A stretch of 64,000 nt of DNA from an uncultured Azospirillum sp. GTDB lineage: Bacteria; Pseudomonadota; Alphaproteobacteria; RF32; CAG-239. The stretch's first letter is position 1; each line of letters starts with the position of its first letter. This document shows positions 1 through 8,374 of this stretch, in pieces. A program made the translations under genes and the position numbers. Where the stretch lies: contig UQCS01000005.1 of NCBI GenBank assembly GCA_900539605.1, positions 16,190 through 80,189 on the forward strand, in the 5' to 3' direction. The notes beneath the pieces are model-generated. The model saw nothing but the letters and a program-made list of their open reading frames with translations. It did no database searches and was not told the origin of the DNA.

Positions 1-63
1 TAATTCAAAGTGTATAAATAAAACAGCCTAGACTTAACAGAAAACTTAAATTTGATTTTATAA

Positions 64-690
64 ATGCCTGATTTTTATTTTGAAAATGAATATGATTGTG
101 AAGTGGCGGGGGTCGACGAAGCCGGGCGGGGACCGTGGGCCGGACCGGTGGTTGCCGGCGCAGTCGTGATTAAAAATCGCTGTTTATGCGACGAGCTGTT
201 AAACGGTTTGGATGATTCGAAAAAGCTTTCGGCTGCCAAAAGAGAAAAACTCTATTTAAAACTTTTCGAGGAGCAGGCGGCGGGAAATCTTCAAATCGGT
301 ATCGGGGAAGCTTCGGTGCAGGAAATTGACGAGTTAAATATTTTGCAGGCAACTTTTTTAGCGATGTGCCGGGCGGTCGAAAAACTGCCTGTTTGTCCGT
401 CTGCAGCGTTGATCGACGGCAATCGTACGCCGCCGGCGTTTCCTTGTAAATGCCGAACGGTTGTCAAAGGCGATTCACTTTCGTTGTCAATTTCGGCCGC
501 GTCGATTGTTGCAAAGGTATACCGGGACCGTTTGATGCGCGAGTTAGGGCAACGATATCCCGGATACGGTTTCGAAAAAAATGTCGGTTACGGTACCGCT
601 ACTCATATCGAAGGGTTGAAAAAACAAGGCGTTACGCCCGAGCATCGTCGCAGCTATAAACCGATAAAAGAATTTATGGAACAAAAGTGA
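64..690 (+). CDS. rnhB: Ribonuclease HII
   Basis: This 208-aa protein is a full-length type 2 RNase H, which nicks the RNA strand of RNA-DNA hybrids and removes single ribonucleotides from DNA in the cytoplasm. The sequence shows the family signature DEAGRG (D18, E19), a third acidic residue in LIDGN (D118), and SISAASIVAKVYRD ending in a fourth acidic residue at D155, so all four metal ligands appear present. The ATG at 64 has no clear Shine-Dalgarno sequence and only 63 bases of upstream sequence are visible. The gene lies two genes upstream of ccrM, a neighbourhood known from many alphaproteobacteria. Identification is secure. Confidence 0.96.
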   Translation: MPDFYFENEYDCEVAGVDEAGRGPWAGPVVAGAVVIKNRCLCDELLNGLDDSKKLSAAKREKLYLKLFEEQAAGNLQIGIGEASVQEIDELNILQATFLAMCRAVEKLPVCPSAALIDGNRTPPAFPCKCRTVVKGDSLSLSISAASIVAKVYRDRLMRELGQRYPGYGFEKNVGYGTATHIEGLKKQGVTPEHRRSYKPIKEFMEQK

Positions 691-699
691 ATTTTAGGG

Positions 700-728
700 T
701 TGACTTTTTGTCTAAAATGTGAGATAGT
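700..728 (+). promoter_or_regulatory. Sigma-70-type promoter for the 758-1030 orphan
   Basis: TTGACT (700-705) and GATAGT (723-728) are separated by 17 bases. The start codon at 758 follows an AT-rich leader that contains AATTATTAA and no Shine-Dalgarno sequence. The -35 matches 5 of 6 and the -10 matches 4 of 6 consensus positions. Confidence 0.55.
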
Positions 729-757
729 TACTTTTGTAATAACTAATTATTAAACTT

Positions 758-1030
758 ATGAATATGAATAAAGCAACCCGTAACGGAAATGGAAATTCTC
801 GTCTCGCAGAACAGTTAGGAATAATCAGAGGTAAGAACACCGGTAAAAAAGCCGCTTACCTCAAAGGTCACGATCTCATGCCCGAGGTGCTGCCCGAGCT
901 CTTCAAGTGTAACAACCTGGAACTCGCCGCTCTCTACCTCCACAAGTTCGAAACCGTTCCGCTGGAAGTCGCTGCTGCCGCCTGCAAGGCCGGCCGTGGT
1001 TCTCTCCTTCGAGGCTTAGCCGTTGCGTAG
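758..1030 (+). CDS. Small orphan protein between rnhB and ccrM
   Basis: I do not recognise this 90-aa protein. It starts with a basic, Asn/Gly-rich segment (about residues 1-30), followed by a probably helical Leu/Ala/Glu-rich segment (about 40-85) with one Cys near residue 51 and one near 76. There is no signal peptide or membrane segment. It has its own promoter-like sequence (700-728) and a strong terminator (1067-1099), so it is probably a single-gene transcript. Codons are noticeably richer in C- and G-ending forms (CTC, CTG, CGT, AAG) than in neighbouring genes, as expected of a highly expressed gene. MNMN gives two alternative in-frame ATGs, 758 and 764. The upstream leader lacks a Shine-Dalgarno sequence. 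Confidence 0.7.
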   Translation: MNMNKATRNGNGNSRLAEQLGIIRGKNTGKKAAYLKGHDLMPEVLPELFKCNNLELAALYLHKFETVPLEVAAAACKAGRGSLLRGLAVA

Positions 1031-1035
1031 CTTCA

Positions 1036-1058
1036 CTAAAAAGAACTGTTCTTTTTAG
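1036..1058. repeat. 11-bp inverted repeat just downstream of the orphan
   Basis: Perfect arms CTAAAAAGAAC and GTTCTTTTTAG flank a single base, six bases after the stop codon at 1030. The one-base spacing suits a dimeric protein site better than an RNA hairpin, but it may also be the first half of a double terminator with 1067-1099. Confidence 0.45.
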
Positions 1059-1066
1059 TTCTTTTA

Positions 1067-1099
1067 TAAGCTGTTCGTCTCAGACGAGCAGCTTTTTTT
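1067..1099 (+). terminator. Rho-independent terminator of the 758-1030 gene
   Basis: The stem AAGCTGTTCGTCT/AGACGAGCAGCTT is followed directly by a run of seven T. Confidence 0.88.
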
Positions 1100-1342
1100 G
1101 TTTAAATCTTTTGCTGACCGAACCGTCAGTGGAAAAAATTAAGCCAGAATTTTTGGCAATTATGGCTTTTATGGATCTCCGGACCTGTTCTTAAAATTCT
1201 CACAGTGCCAGAAGCTGTTGCTTTTGCGCCTAAAATGAAAAACTAGCCAAAAAATATTTTCGATCAGTTTTTGTTAATAATTTTATAACTTCTTTTTGTC
1301 ATACTGCCTCCATTGTCAAATGACCATAATGAAGTGAAATAA

Positions 1343-2437
1343 ATGAGTATTGAAACCAAAACGATCTTAAATACGATAATCAATGACGATTGTGTTAAGA
1401 TTATGAACCAGATGGAAGAAAAGTCGGTTGATCTGATCTTCGCCGATCCGCCGTATAATCTTCAGCTCGGGGAAGCCTTGACGCGTCCCGACAACTCCAA
1501 CGTTAACGGTGTATACGAAGAATGGGACAGTTTTGCCTCGTTGAAAGAATATGACGAATATACCCGGGCCTGGATGAGCGCTGCACGACGTATCCTCAAA
1601 GACGACGGTAGTATTTGGGTAATCGGGTCGTATCATAATATCTTTCGTGTCGGTTATATTTTGCAAGACCTTGGTTTTTGGATTTTAAATGACATTATCT
1701 GGAACAAAACCAACCCGATGCCCAATTTTAAAGGGACCCGGTTTACCAACGCGCATGAAACTTTGATTTGGGCGGCCAAGACCCCTAAGTCAAAATATAC
1801 ATTTAATTATGAGGCGATGAAAGCGATGAACGAAGACGTCCAGATGCGCAGCGACTGGCAGTTGCCGTTGTGTACCGGTAAAGAGCGTCTCAAGGCGGAG
1901 GAGGGAGGCAAACTTCACCCGACCCAAAAACCCGAGGCTTTGTTGTATCGGGTTCTGATGTCTTCTTCCAATGTCGGTGATACGGTTCTGGATCCGTTTT
2001 TCGGTACCGGCACCACCGGGGCAGTGGCGAAAAAGATCGGTCGCAATTTTATCGGCATTGAGCGTGATGCTCAGTATGTCAAAGGTGCTGAGGCCCGAAT
2101 TAATGAAGTTTCGCGGATTCAAAATGATGCCTGCCTTGGTTATGCCATGAAAAAGCGGCAGCCGCGTGTGCCTTTCGGTGCTGTTATTGAATGTGGCCTG
2201 CTTAAAGCCGGTGACAAGCTCTTTGATGCCAAAGGCGATGTTTCGGCATTGATTCGTTCGGACGGTACGCTGATTTCGACTTTCGGCAACGGTTCAATTC
2301 ACCAAATGGGGGCAGCGGCGCAAAATGCACCGGCTTGCAACGGCTGGATGTACTGGCATTATCAAAATCAAAATAAACAACTGGCACCGATTGACGAATT
2401 GCGCAAAATTATTCGCGAAGAACTCTATCCCGAATAA
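1343..2437 (+). CDS. ccrM: CcrM-type adenine-specific DNA methyltransferase (GANTC)
   Basis: This 364-aa protein is a beta-class N6-adenine methyltransferase. Motif IV is FADPPYNL (D35-Y38), and the SAM-binding motif LDPFFGTGTTG follows at about residues 212-222. The C-terminal roughly 100 residues, from about GYAMKKRQPRVPFG onward, match the extra domain (RAMA type) of Caulobacter CcrM, which is 358 aa long. CcrM methylates GANTC late in the cell cycle in alphaproteobacteria and is essential in several of them. It is an orphan enzyme here, with no restriction endonuclease beside it. The ATG at 1343 fits the family N-terminus. A terminator follows at 2457-2488. Confidence 0.96.
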   Translation: MSIETKTILNTIINDDCVKIMNQMEEKSVDLIFADPPYNLQLGEALTRPDNSNVNGVYEEWDSFASLKEYDEYTRAWMSAARRILKDDGSIWVIGSYHNIFRVGYILQDLGFWILNDIIWNKTNPMPNFKGTRFTNAHETLIWAAKTPKSKYTFNYEAMKAMNEDVQMRSDWQLPLCTGKERLKAEEGGKLHPTQKPEALLYRVLMSSSNVGDTVLDPFFGTGTTGAVAKKIGRNFIGIERDAQYVKGAEARINEVSRIQNDACLGYAMKKRQPRVPFGAVIECGLLKAGDKLFDAKGDVSALIRSDGTLISTFGNGSIHQMGAAAQNAPACNGWMYWHYQNQNKQLAPIDELRKIIREELYPE

Positions 2438-2456
2438 GCCGGATTTTATTTGTAAG

Positions 2457-2488
2457 TGCCGCTTCAGAAATCGAGGCGGCATTTTTTT
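2457..2488 (+). terminator. Terminator of ccrM
   Basis: Stem TGCCGC/GCGGCA with a 13-base loop, followed by TTTTTTT. Confidence 0.8.
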
Positions 2489-2668
2489 GTTTTTAAGAAT
2501 TATGCTGTTTGTTTGCCCGGAGTTCAAAATGATCGTGCTTTCAAAGTGGATGTTTGTGTAAAAATGAAATAAAAAATACCGTTTTGTTAAAAAAACACTT
2601 GTTCTGAAAGCGAAAATCGTACACAATAAGCAAAATTTAAAATTGTGGTAGAATGATTGATATGAAGA

Positions 2669-3751
2669 ATGCAAAAATTTAAAAGATACAGTCGCGGCGG
2701 CAAAGAAGAAAATGCCGTTCGCAACTATGCCGCCATTGATTTGGGCACCAATTCGTGCCGCTTGGTTATTGCTTCTCCGACACCGACGTCTTTTCATATC
2801 ATAGAAACTTTTTCCCGCATCACCCGTCTGGGGGAGGGAATTATCAAAGAAAACGAGTTGGGCAGAGAAGCAACCCGGCGCACGATCAAGGCGTTGAAGA
2901 TATGTTCGGAGATCATTAGCGAATATGCGCCGATTTTCCGGGCGCGTTTCGTGGCAACAGCGGCTTGCCGGCGAGCCAAAAACTGTAAGGACTTTTTGAG
3001 TGATGTCAAACGACAGACCGGCCTCAATTTGGAGATTATTTCTTCGCAGGAAGAGTCTCGTCTGGCGGTTATCGGCTGCATGCCGCTTTTGAAACGCAAT
3101 GTTAAACGAGCGTTGGTTTTTGATATCGGTGGCGGTTCAACCGAAATTTCGCTGGCACGGCTGGCCAACAGCGGCAAGGCTTTTATTGAAGGTTTCGTGT
3201 CGCTGCCTTACGGTGTTGTTACGGTTTCCGAAGCTTTTCCCAACAAAGATATGACCAACCTGGCTTACAACACCATTATGGATCGCACGCACAAACTGCT
3301 GGAAAGTTTTGAAGAGCGTTACAAAATCGGAGAGGCGATTGCCAACGGCGAAATTCAGGTTATCGGCACTTCGGGCACGGTGACGGTGCTGGGCGCAATT
3401 CAGCTGAATCTTCAGCATTATAACCGTTCGGCCGTAGACGGTATCAGCATTACCGCGCAGGATATGAAACATGCAGTTTCAAAAATCCGCCGCATGGGCG
3501 ACGACGGGCGCAGAAAACATCCCTGTATCGGTCCGCAAAAAGCGGATTTGACTATTGCCGGTTGTGCCATTATCGAGGCAATTTGTTCTTTTTGGCCGGT
3601 GAAAGACGTGACGGTGGCTGATCGCGGTATTCGCGAAGGAATATTGCTGGATATGATGCATAATCGCAAAAAAACGCGTCGCGGTTTTATGCGCCGTAAT
3701 AAGAACAAAAGGATGAATAAAGATGAAAAAAACAGCTCTGGCAGCCATTGA
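2669..3751 (+). CDS. Ppx/GppA-family phosphatase, copy 1
   Basis: This 360-aa protein is an ASKHA-fold exopolyphosphatase or pppGpp phosphatase. It shows the first phosphate-binding motif AAIDLGTNSCRL (residues 21-32) and the second, FDIGGGSTEISLA, at about residue 150. It has only the two-lobed catalytic unit of about 310 residues, not the C-terminal HD-like extension of E. coli Ppx/GppA. The C-terminus (from about residue 330) is Arg/Lys/Asn-rich and looks untidy. Its last 29 bases overlap the start of the next gene, which encodes a second Ppx/GppA protein. A likely extended -10 (TGGTAGAAT, 2646-2654) lies just upstream. The substrate, polyphosphate or pppGpp, cannot be decided from the sequence. 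Confidence 0.9.
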   Translation: MQKFKRYSRGGKEENAVRNYAAIDLGTNSCRLVIASPTPTSFHIIETFSRITRLGEGIIKENELGREATRRTIKALKICSEIISEYAPIFRARFVATAACRRAKNCKDFLSDVKRQTGLNLEIISSQEESRLAVIGCMPLLKRNVKRALVFDIGGGSTEISLARLANSGKAFIEGFVSLPYGVVTVSEAFPNKDMTNLAYNTIMDRTHKLLESFEERYKIGEAIANGEIQVIGTSGTVTVLGAIQLNLQHYNRSAVDGISITAQDMKHAVSKIRRMGDDGRRKHPCIGPQKADLTIAGCAIIEAICSFWPVKDVTVADRGIREGILLDMMHNRKKTRRGFMRRNKNKRMNKDEKNSSGSH

Positions 3752-4709
3752 TCTCGGCACCAACTCCTGTCGGCTGCTGATTGCGGGGTCGGACGGCAAA
3801 ACATTGTATAAAAACGCTATTGCAACCCGTCTTGGCGAAGGGATGAGCACTCATAACCGTTTTACCGACGAAGCGGTCAAACGCGGAATTGAGTGCTTTT
3901 GTACTTTCAAAATGAACATGGATGAATATGGGGTTGAAAAATATCGGGCAATTGCCACCGCTGCCTGCCGAATGGCCGGGAACGGTCCTGAATTTGTCAA
4001 AAAAATCAAACAGCATGCCGGTATTGATTTGGAGATCATCGACGGTTATGAAGAAGCGGTGCTTAATTTGAAAGGGGCTTTGCTGAATGTACGGCAAGAG
4101 TCGGCCGGTCATGTCGTTGTTTATGATTTGGGCGGTGGTTCGACCGAAATTACGTTGGCCGCGCGAGGTTCTGTTCCCAAGATCTTGCATACGGTATCGA
4201 TTCCGTGGGGCGCGCGTAATGCCTCTGAAAAATTTGACTTGCGCGAATATAATAAATCTCATGCTGACCGGCTGGCAGAAGAAATCTCCGCTTACAGCCG
4301 GCGTTTTGCCGCTGAGGCCGAGTTGGAAAAATATCACGATGATTTATGTTTCGTTGCCACTTCCAGTACCCCGTTGCGACTTACTCACATTGCCCGCGGC
4401 TGGGAAAGCTATAACCGTTCGCGGGCCGACGGAGTGAAAATGAGTATTGAAGAATTTGAAGGTGCCGTTGCCAAAGTTCACGGCATGACTTGTGCCGAGA
4501 TGGCGGAAGATCTGAATATTGGTCCGGTGCGTGCCGAGATATTTCATGCCGGTTGTGTTATTTTTTCGCAAATATACCGCGACCTTGGTGCCCCGCATTT
4601 GATTTCTTCGTTAAAAAGCGCGGTGGACGGTATCATTATGGAACTGCAAAACGAACAGCGTCATCATGGAGTAACAAAATGGTTAAAACCCAATCAGCAA
4701 AAAGTGTAA
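3723..4709 (+). CDS. Ppx/GppA-family phosphatase, copy 2
   Basis: This 328-aa paralogue of the preceding gene carries the same motifs: AAIDLGTNSCRLLIAG at residues 7-22 and YDLGGGSTEITLA near residue 135. It also lacks the HD-like extension. It overlaps copy 1 by 29 bases at its start and rlmE by 31 bases at its end, so the four genes from 2669 to 6597 look translationally coupled. In other alphaproteobacteria a single ppx is commonly found next to rlmE, and this copy holds that place. The two copies differ strongly in sequence outside the motifs, so this is an old duplication or they have different substrates. Confidence 0.9.
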   Translation: MKKTALAAIDLGTNSCRLLIAGSDGKTLYKNAIATRLGEGMSTHNRFTDEAVKRGIECFCTFKMNMDEYGVEKYRAIATAACRMAGNGPEFVKKIKQHAGIDLEIIDGYEEAVLNLKGALLNVRQESAGHVVVYDLGGGSTEITLAARGSVPKILHTVSIPWGARNASEKFDLREYNKSHADRLAEEISAYSRRFAAEAELEKYHDDLCFVATSSTPLRLTHIARGWESYNRSRADGVKMSIEEFEGAVAKVHGMTCAEMAEDLNIGPVRAEIFHAGCVIFSQIYRDLGAPHLISSLKSAVDGIIMELQNEQRHHGVTKWLKPNQQKV

Positions 4710-5374
4710 CCGGCAAACGAAGTCTGACCGTGCGCGTAAAAACGGCGAAATACCGCAAAAAATCGTCCAACCGCTGGTTAGAACGCCAGTTGAACGATCC
4801 CTACGTCAGCGAGGCCAAACGGTTGGGCTATCGTTCCCGTGCCGCTTTCAAACTGATTCAGCTGGATGAAAAATTCCGCTTTCTCGGCAAGGGCAAGACA
4901 ATTGTCGACTTGGGTTGTGCACCCGGCGGATGGACCCAAATTGCAGTGATGCGCAACAAAGGCAGCGGGCAAGTGGTCGGTTTGGATATTCTGCCGACAG
5001 AGCCGATTGCCGGTGCTACGTTGATTCAGCAGGATTTCACCGCCGAAGACGCTGCCGACAAATTGAAAAAACGACTTGACGGCAAAGCCGATATCGTTAT
5101 GAGCGATATGGCTGCCAACACCATCGGCCACCAACAGACCGATCATTTGCGTACCATTGCGTTGGTAGAACTGGCTTATGATTTTGCCAAGGACGTTTTG
5201 GCGGAGGGAGGTATTTTTATTGCTAAAGTATTTAAAGGTGGTGCCGAAGCCGGTTTTTTGGCTGAGATAAAAAAGAATTTTGCCAAAGTGTCTCATTGCA
5301 AACCCGATGCCAGCCGCAAAGCGTCGCCGGAGGAATATCTGGTGGCGATCGGCTTTCGCGGCGGCAACGATTAA
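4679..5374 (+). CDS. rlmE: 23S rRNA (uridine-2'-O)-methyltransferase RlmE
   Basis: This 231-aa protein methylates U2552 of 23S rRNA in the large ribosomal subunit, using SAM. The sequence has the SAM motif VDLGCAPGGWTQ and the K-D-K-E catalytic tetrad in RAAFKL, VMSDMA, FIAKVFKGG and SPEEYLVA. The open frame extends upstream to 4490, but the ATG at 4679 is preferred because it is preceded by TGGAGTAACAAA and gives the usual family N-terminus. It overlaps the end of the upstream Ppx gene by 31 bases. The first 35 residues are strongly basic, consistent with rRNA binding. Confidence 0.94.
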   Translation: MVKTQSAKSVTGKRSLTVRVKTAKYRKKSSNRWLERQLNDPYVSEAKRLGYRSRAAFKLIQLDEKFRFLGKGKTIVDLGCAPGGWTQIAVMRNKGSGQVVGLDILPTEPIAGATLIQQDFTAEDAADKLKKRLDGKADIVMSDMAANTIGHQQTDHLRTIALVELAYDFAKDVLAEGGIFIAKVFKGGAEAGFLAEIKKNFAKVSHCKPDASRKASPEEYLVAIGFRGGND

Positions 5375-5385
5375 GGAAACACAAT

Positions 5386-6597
5386 ATGCAGACGGCAGCA
5401 CGCTATAAGGCGGTTTTGGAATTGATGCAACTGGTATTTGCCGATCAAAGGCCGGCCGATCATATAATCAATGCTTATTTTCGCGAACGTCGGTTTATCG
5501 GTTCGGCAGATCGTCGTTTTATCAGCGAGACGATATGGGATGTGATCCGTCACCGCAGACGGCTGGCATTTGATGCCGGCAGTGCCGATCCGCGGCAGAT
5601 GTTGATTTTTTATCTGAAAAACACCGATTTGGCAGAAATCTTTTGCGGCGGTACTTACGGGATAGCGATGCTTACCGAAGCGGAGCAAAAACAGTTGTTG
5701 GCGGCAGAAGACAAAGTTTATCCGCCGGCGGTGGAAGGAGAATGTCCCGACTGGTTGTTTGAACGGATCAATAATCCGGAACTCCTAAAAGCCTTAAATC
5801 AACCTGCAGGCGCTGATTTGCGGATAAATCGCGGCAGCCGCGAAGAACTAATGCAACAGTTGCAAAAAGAGGGCTTTGAAGTGATGCCGACGCCGTATTC
5901 GCCGCTCGGTGTGCGTTCTCTTAAAAGGATAAATCTCAATAACTGCCTGGCATATCAGGAGGGCTTGCTTGAAGTTCAGGACGAGGCGTCGCAGTTGGCG
6001 GCGTTGCTTTGCGATGTTGGGCCCAATGATCGGACGATTGATTATTGTTGCGGTGCCGGCGGCAAATCGTTGGCAATTGCCGCGTTGTTAAACGGGCAAG
6101 GCATGATCGAAGCCCATGATATTGACATGCGCCGCCTCGAACAACTGAAACCGCGGATGCAACGGTTGGAAATTCGAAATATAAAACCGGTAGCAAAAGC
6201 GGAAGAACGGCCGGTTTATACACGTTTTATCATTGATGCGCCTTGTTCCGGCACCGGCACCTGGCGGCGTTCTCCCGATGCAAAATTCCGGCTCAATTCG
6301 TCACGGCTTGCCGAATTGAACCGTATTCAGGCGGAAATACTGGAAACGGCTTATCCTTTGACGGCGCCCGGCGGCCGTATCGTCTATATTACCTGTTCGA
6401 TTTTGGCGGAAGAAAACGGCCTGATTGTCCAGAGCTTTATGGAACGTCATCCGGATATGGTGCCGGCAGGTTTGCCGCAAATTTGGCAGGCCAAAACCGG
6501 GCTTCCGTATCCGGGAACGGATGAACGTTGGCTTGAACTCAATCCCCTGTCTACCGGTACCGACGGCTTTTTTGTCTGTGTGATGGAAAAACGATAA
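5386..6597 (+). CDS. RsmB-type rRNA (cytosine-C5)-methyltransferase
   Basis: This 403-aa protein belongs to the RsmB/NOP2/Sun family of m5C methyltransferases. It shows the motif VQDEASQLAALL, the SAM-binding site YCCGAGGKSLAIA, the motif IV Cys in FIIDAPCSGTGTWRRSPDAK and the catalytic Cys in YITCSILAEENG. The N-terminal part resembles the NusB-like region of RsmB but is shortened. The open frame runs from 5296, but the ATG at 5386 with AAGGAAA upstream starts the conserved part and lies 12 bases after rlmE. The probable target is 16S rRNA; which cytosine cannot be read from the sequence. Confidence 0.88.
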   Translation: MQTAARYKAVLELMQLVFADQRPADHIINAYFRERRFIGSADRRFISETIWDVIRHRRRLAFDAGSADPRQMLIFYLKNTDLAEIFCGGTYGIAMLTEAEQKQLLAAEDKVYPPAVEGECPDWLFERINNPELLKALNQPAGADLRINRGSREELMQQLQKEGFEVMPTPYSPLGVRSLKRINLNNCLAYQEGLLEVQDEASQLAALLCDVGPNDRTIDYCCGAGGKSLAIAALLNGQGMIEAHDIDMRRLEQLKPRMQRLEIRNIKPVAKAEERPVYTRFIIDAPCSGTGTWRRSPDAKFRLNSSRLAELNRIQAEILETAYPLTAPGGRIVYITCSILAEENGLIVQSFMERHPDMVPAGLPQIWQAKTGLPYPGTDERWLELNPLSTGTDGFFVCVMEKR

Positions 6598-6630
6598 AAA
6601 GGGCTTGTCGAGCGATTAAAAAATTTATTT

Positions 6631-6647
6631 TTGTGAAAAATTCACAA
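6631..6647. repeat. Perfect palindrome upstream of tRNA-Leu
   Basis: TTGTGAA, AAA, TTCACAA is a perfect 7-bp inverted repeat between the rRNA methyltransferase gene and tRNA-Leu. It is operator-like in form. No T-run follows, so it is not a convincing terminator. Confidence 0.35.
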
Positions 6648-6715
6648 TTATGTTAAAAAAAGCTTGATTATTTTTTCAAACCGGGGTATTTCTCCACTGT
6701 CTTTATGATATTTGC

Positions 6716-6801
6716 GCGCCTGTGGCGAAATTGGTAAACGCGTAACGTTGAGGTCGTTATGAGCTCTGCTCTTGGAAGTTCAAGTCTTCTCAGGCGCACC
6801 A
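6716..6801 (+). tRNA. tRNA-Leu (anticodon GAG)
   Basis: The acceptor stem GCGCCTG/CAGGCGC, anticodon arm TAACG-TTGAGGT-CGTTA (anticodon GAG), a class II long variable arm and the T arm GGAAG-TTCAAGT-CTTCT are all readable. CCA is encoded at 6799-6801. mgtE begins 41 bases downstream on the same strand. Confidence 0.96.
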
Positions 6802-6842
6802 ATCATAAAAAATGAAATTCCGATCATAAAGAGGAGGTTGTG

Positions 6843-8279
6843 ATGAAGAAAAAAACAAAAAAGCACCAGCCTTTCTCGAAAAACAAAAACTTCCGTCATA
6901 AACAACTCAAACAGCAAAAAAATGCCGCCGATTATCTCGGTTTGGGGCCGAAGTTTGTCAATTCGATTATCATCGGACTGAACGAAGATGACGATATCCA
7001 TGTCAAAAAAATTGTCGAAGGGCTAGACGAGTATGATCTTGCCCGCCTGATTGAGGTTTTGGATCTGCACCACCGGATGAAATTGGTTCGGATTCTCGGC
7101 GACAAAATTGATCCGGCCGTTTTTCCCGAATTAAACGAGGTCGTTCAGGAACAGGTTCTCGAAAGTTTAAACGAAAATCAGATTGTTAAAATCGTCAACG
7201 AACTCGATTCTGACGATGCCGTCGAGATTTTGGAGAATATGAACGACGAGGAACAGGAACAGATTATCAATCGTCTTGATCCGGAACTGAAATATCAGGT
7301 CAAATCGTCGCTCAATTATCCCGAAGATTCTGCCGGGCGTATCATGTCGCGTGATTTTGTGAGTATTCCTGACAGCTGGACGGTCAAGGAAGCCAAGCAA
7401 TATCTGCTCACCAACGAAGAACTTCCGGATGATTTCTATACCATTTTTCTGGTTGACGAAAAAACGCTTAAACCCACCGGAGAAATTGCCTTAGACAAGC
7501 TGCTGCGTGCCAAGGCCGACGAAAAACTCGACAATGTCATGGACGGCGAAATCGTCCCGGTTGACGTTTACACTGATCAGGAAGAAGTAGCGCATATGTT
7601 TCGCGAATACGGCTGGATGTCGGCCATGGTGGTTGACAATAAGGGGCGTTTGATCGGCGTTATCAATATTGACGACGTGGTTGAGATTGTTCACGAAGAA
7701 ACCAACGAAGACATGATGCTGCTGACTGGTGCTGAAAGTAATGACGTGTACCGTTCGGTCTTCAGTATCTTCAAATCGCGTTCGATCTGGTTGGTGACCA
7801 ACCTGTTTGCCACCATTATTGCCGCTTCGGTGGTGGGCGAGTTTCAGGATATCATTGCCCAATTGTCGATTTTGGCGGTTTTGATGCCGATTGTCGCCTC
7901 AATGGGCGGCACCACCGGTCAACAAACTTTGGCGGTGGTGGTTCGTTCGCTGGCCACCAAAGAGCTGACTTCGCGCAATGCATTGAGAATGATCGGCAAA
8001 GAGTTCATGGTCGGCTTGTGCAACGGCCTCTTGTTTGCATTGATGATCGGAATTGCCGTGCGCATTTGGTTTCCCAGTCAGGAAACAATCAGTTACATCA
8101 TTGCGTTGGCCATGTTGTGCAATCTGACGGTTGCCAGTTTGGCCGGGATCCTGATTCCGCTGACGATCAATCGTTTTAAAATTGATCCCGCGATCTCTTC
8201 GGGTGTTTTTCTGATTGCCTGTACTGATTCCGGCGGTTATTTTATTTTCCTCGGCCTGGCAAAGCTGCTGTTGTTTTAA
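6843..8279 (+). CDS. mgtE: Magnesium transporter MgtE
   Basis: This 478-aa protein is a Mg2+ channel/transporter of the inner membrane. The order is: a basic N-terminus, an acidic helical MgtE_N domain (about residues 45-155), a CBS-domain pair (about 155-280), then five membrane helices (about 305-478) with the family ending that includes IDPAISSG and CTDSGGYF. Cytosolic Mg2+ bound between the N and CBS domains closes the channel in known members. GTG at 6840 is possible, but ATG at 6843 is better placed behind GAGGAGG (6831-6837). The gene follows tRNA-Leu too closely for a Mg2+ riboswitch. Confidence 0.94.
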   Translation: MKKKTKKHQPFSKNKNFRHKQLKQQKNAADYLGLGPKFVNSIIIGLNEDDDIHVKKIVEGLDEYDLARLIEVLDLHHRMKLVRILGDKIDPAVFPELNEVVQEQVLESLNENQIVKIVNELDSDDAVEILENMNDEEQEQIINRLDPELKYQVKSSLNYPEDSAGRIMSRDFVSIPDSWTVKEAKQYLLTNEELPDDFYTIFLVDEKTLKPTGEIALDKLLRAKADEKLDNVMDGEIVPVDVYTDQEEVAHMFREYGWMSAMVVDNKGRLIGVINIDDVVEIVHEETNEDMMLLTGAESNDVYRSVFSIFKSRSIWLVTNLFATIIAASVVGEFQDIIAQLSILAVLMPIVASMGGTTGQQTLAVVVRSLATKELTSRNALRMIGKEFMVGLCNGLLFALMIGIAVRIWFPSQETISYIIALAMLCNLTVASLAGILIPLTINRFKIDPAISSGVFLIACTDSGGYFIFLGLAKLLLF

Positions 8280-8326
8280 TTATTTATGCATAGTTTGTAT
8301 TTAGCGCTTTTTTCCGGCGGAAATAT

Positions 8327-8335
8327 TGTTATAAT
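8327..8335 (+). promoter_or_regulatory. Extended -10 promoter for the lspA operon
   Basis: TGTTATAAT is an exact extended -10 element, 39 bases before the lspA start. The -35 is weak, as is usual with this promoter type. Confidence 0.5.
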
Positions 8336-8374
8336 GCACCACGGTTAATAAAGTTTTTTTTACAGGAGACGGAT

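Larger units (their letters stand above)
1031..1342. other. Intergenic region upstream of ccrM
   Basis: This 312-base gap holds a near-perfect palindrome at 1036-1058 (CTAAAAAGAAC, one base, then its complement), the terminator at 1067-1099, and a weaker inverted repeat AAGCCA/TGGCTT around 1140-1171. The ccrM promoter must lie in the remaining AT-rich part. I saw no GANTC site in it and no small gene. Confidence 0.6.

Noticed and set aside
6802..6842. Mg2+ riboswitch before mgtE
   Set aside because: Only 41 bases separate tRNA-Leu from mgtE, too short for an M-box.
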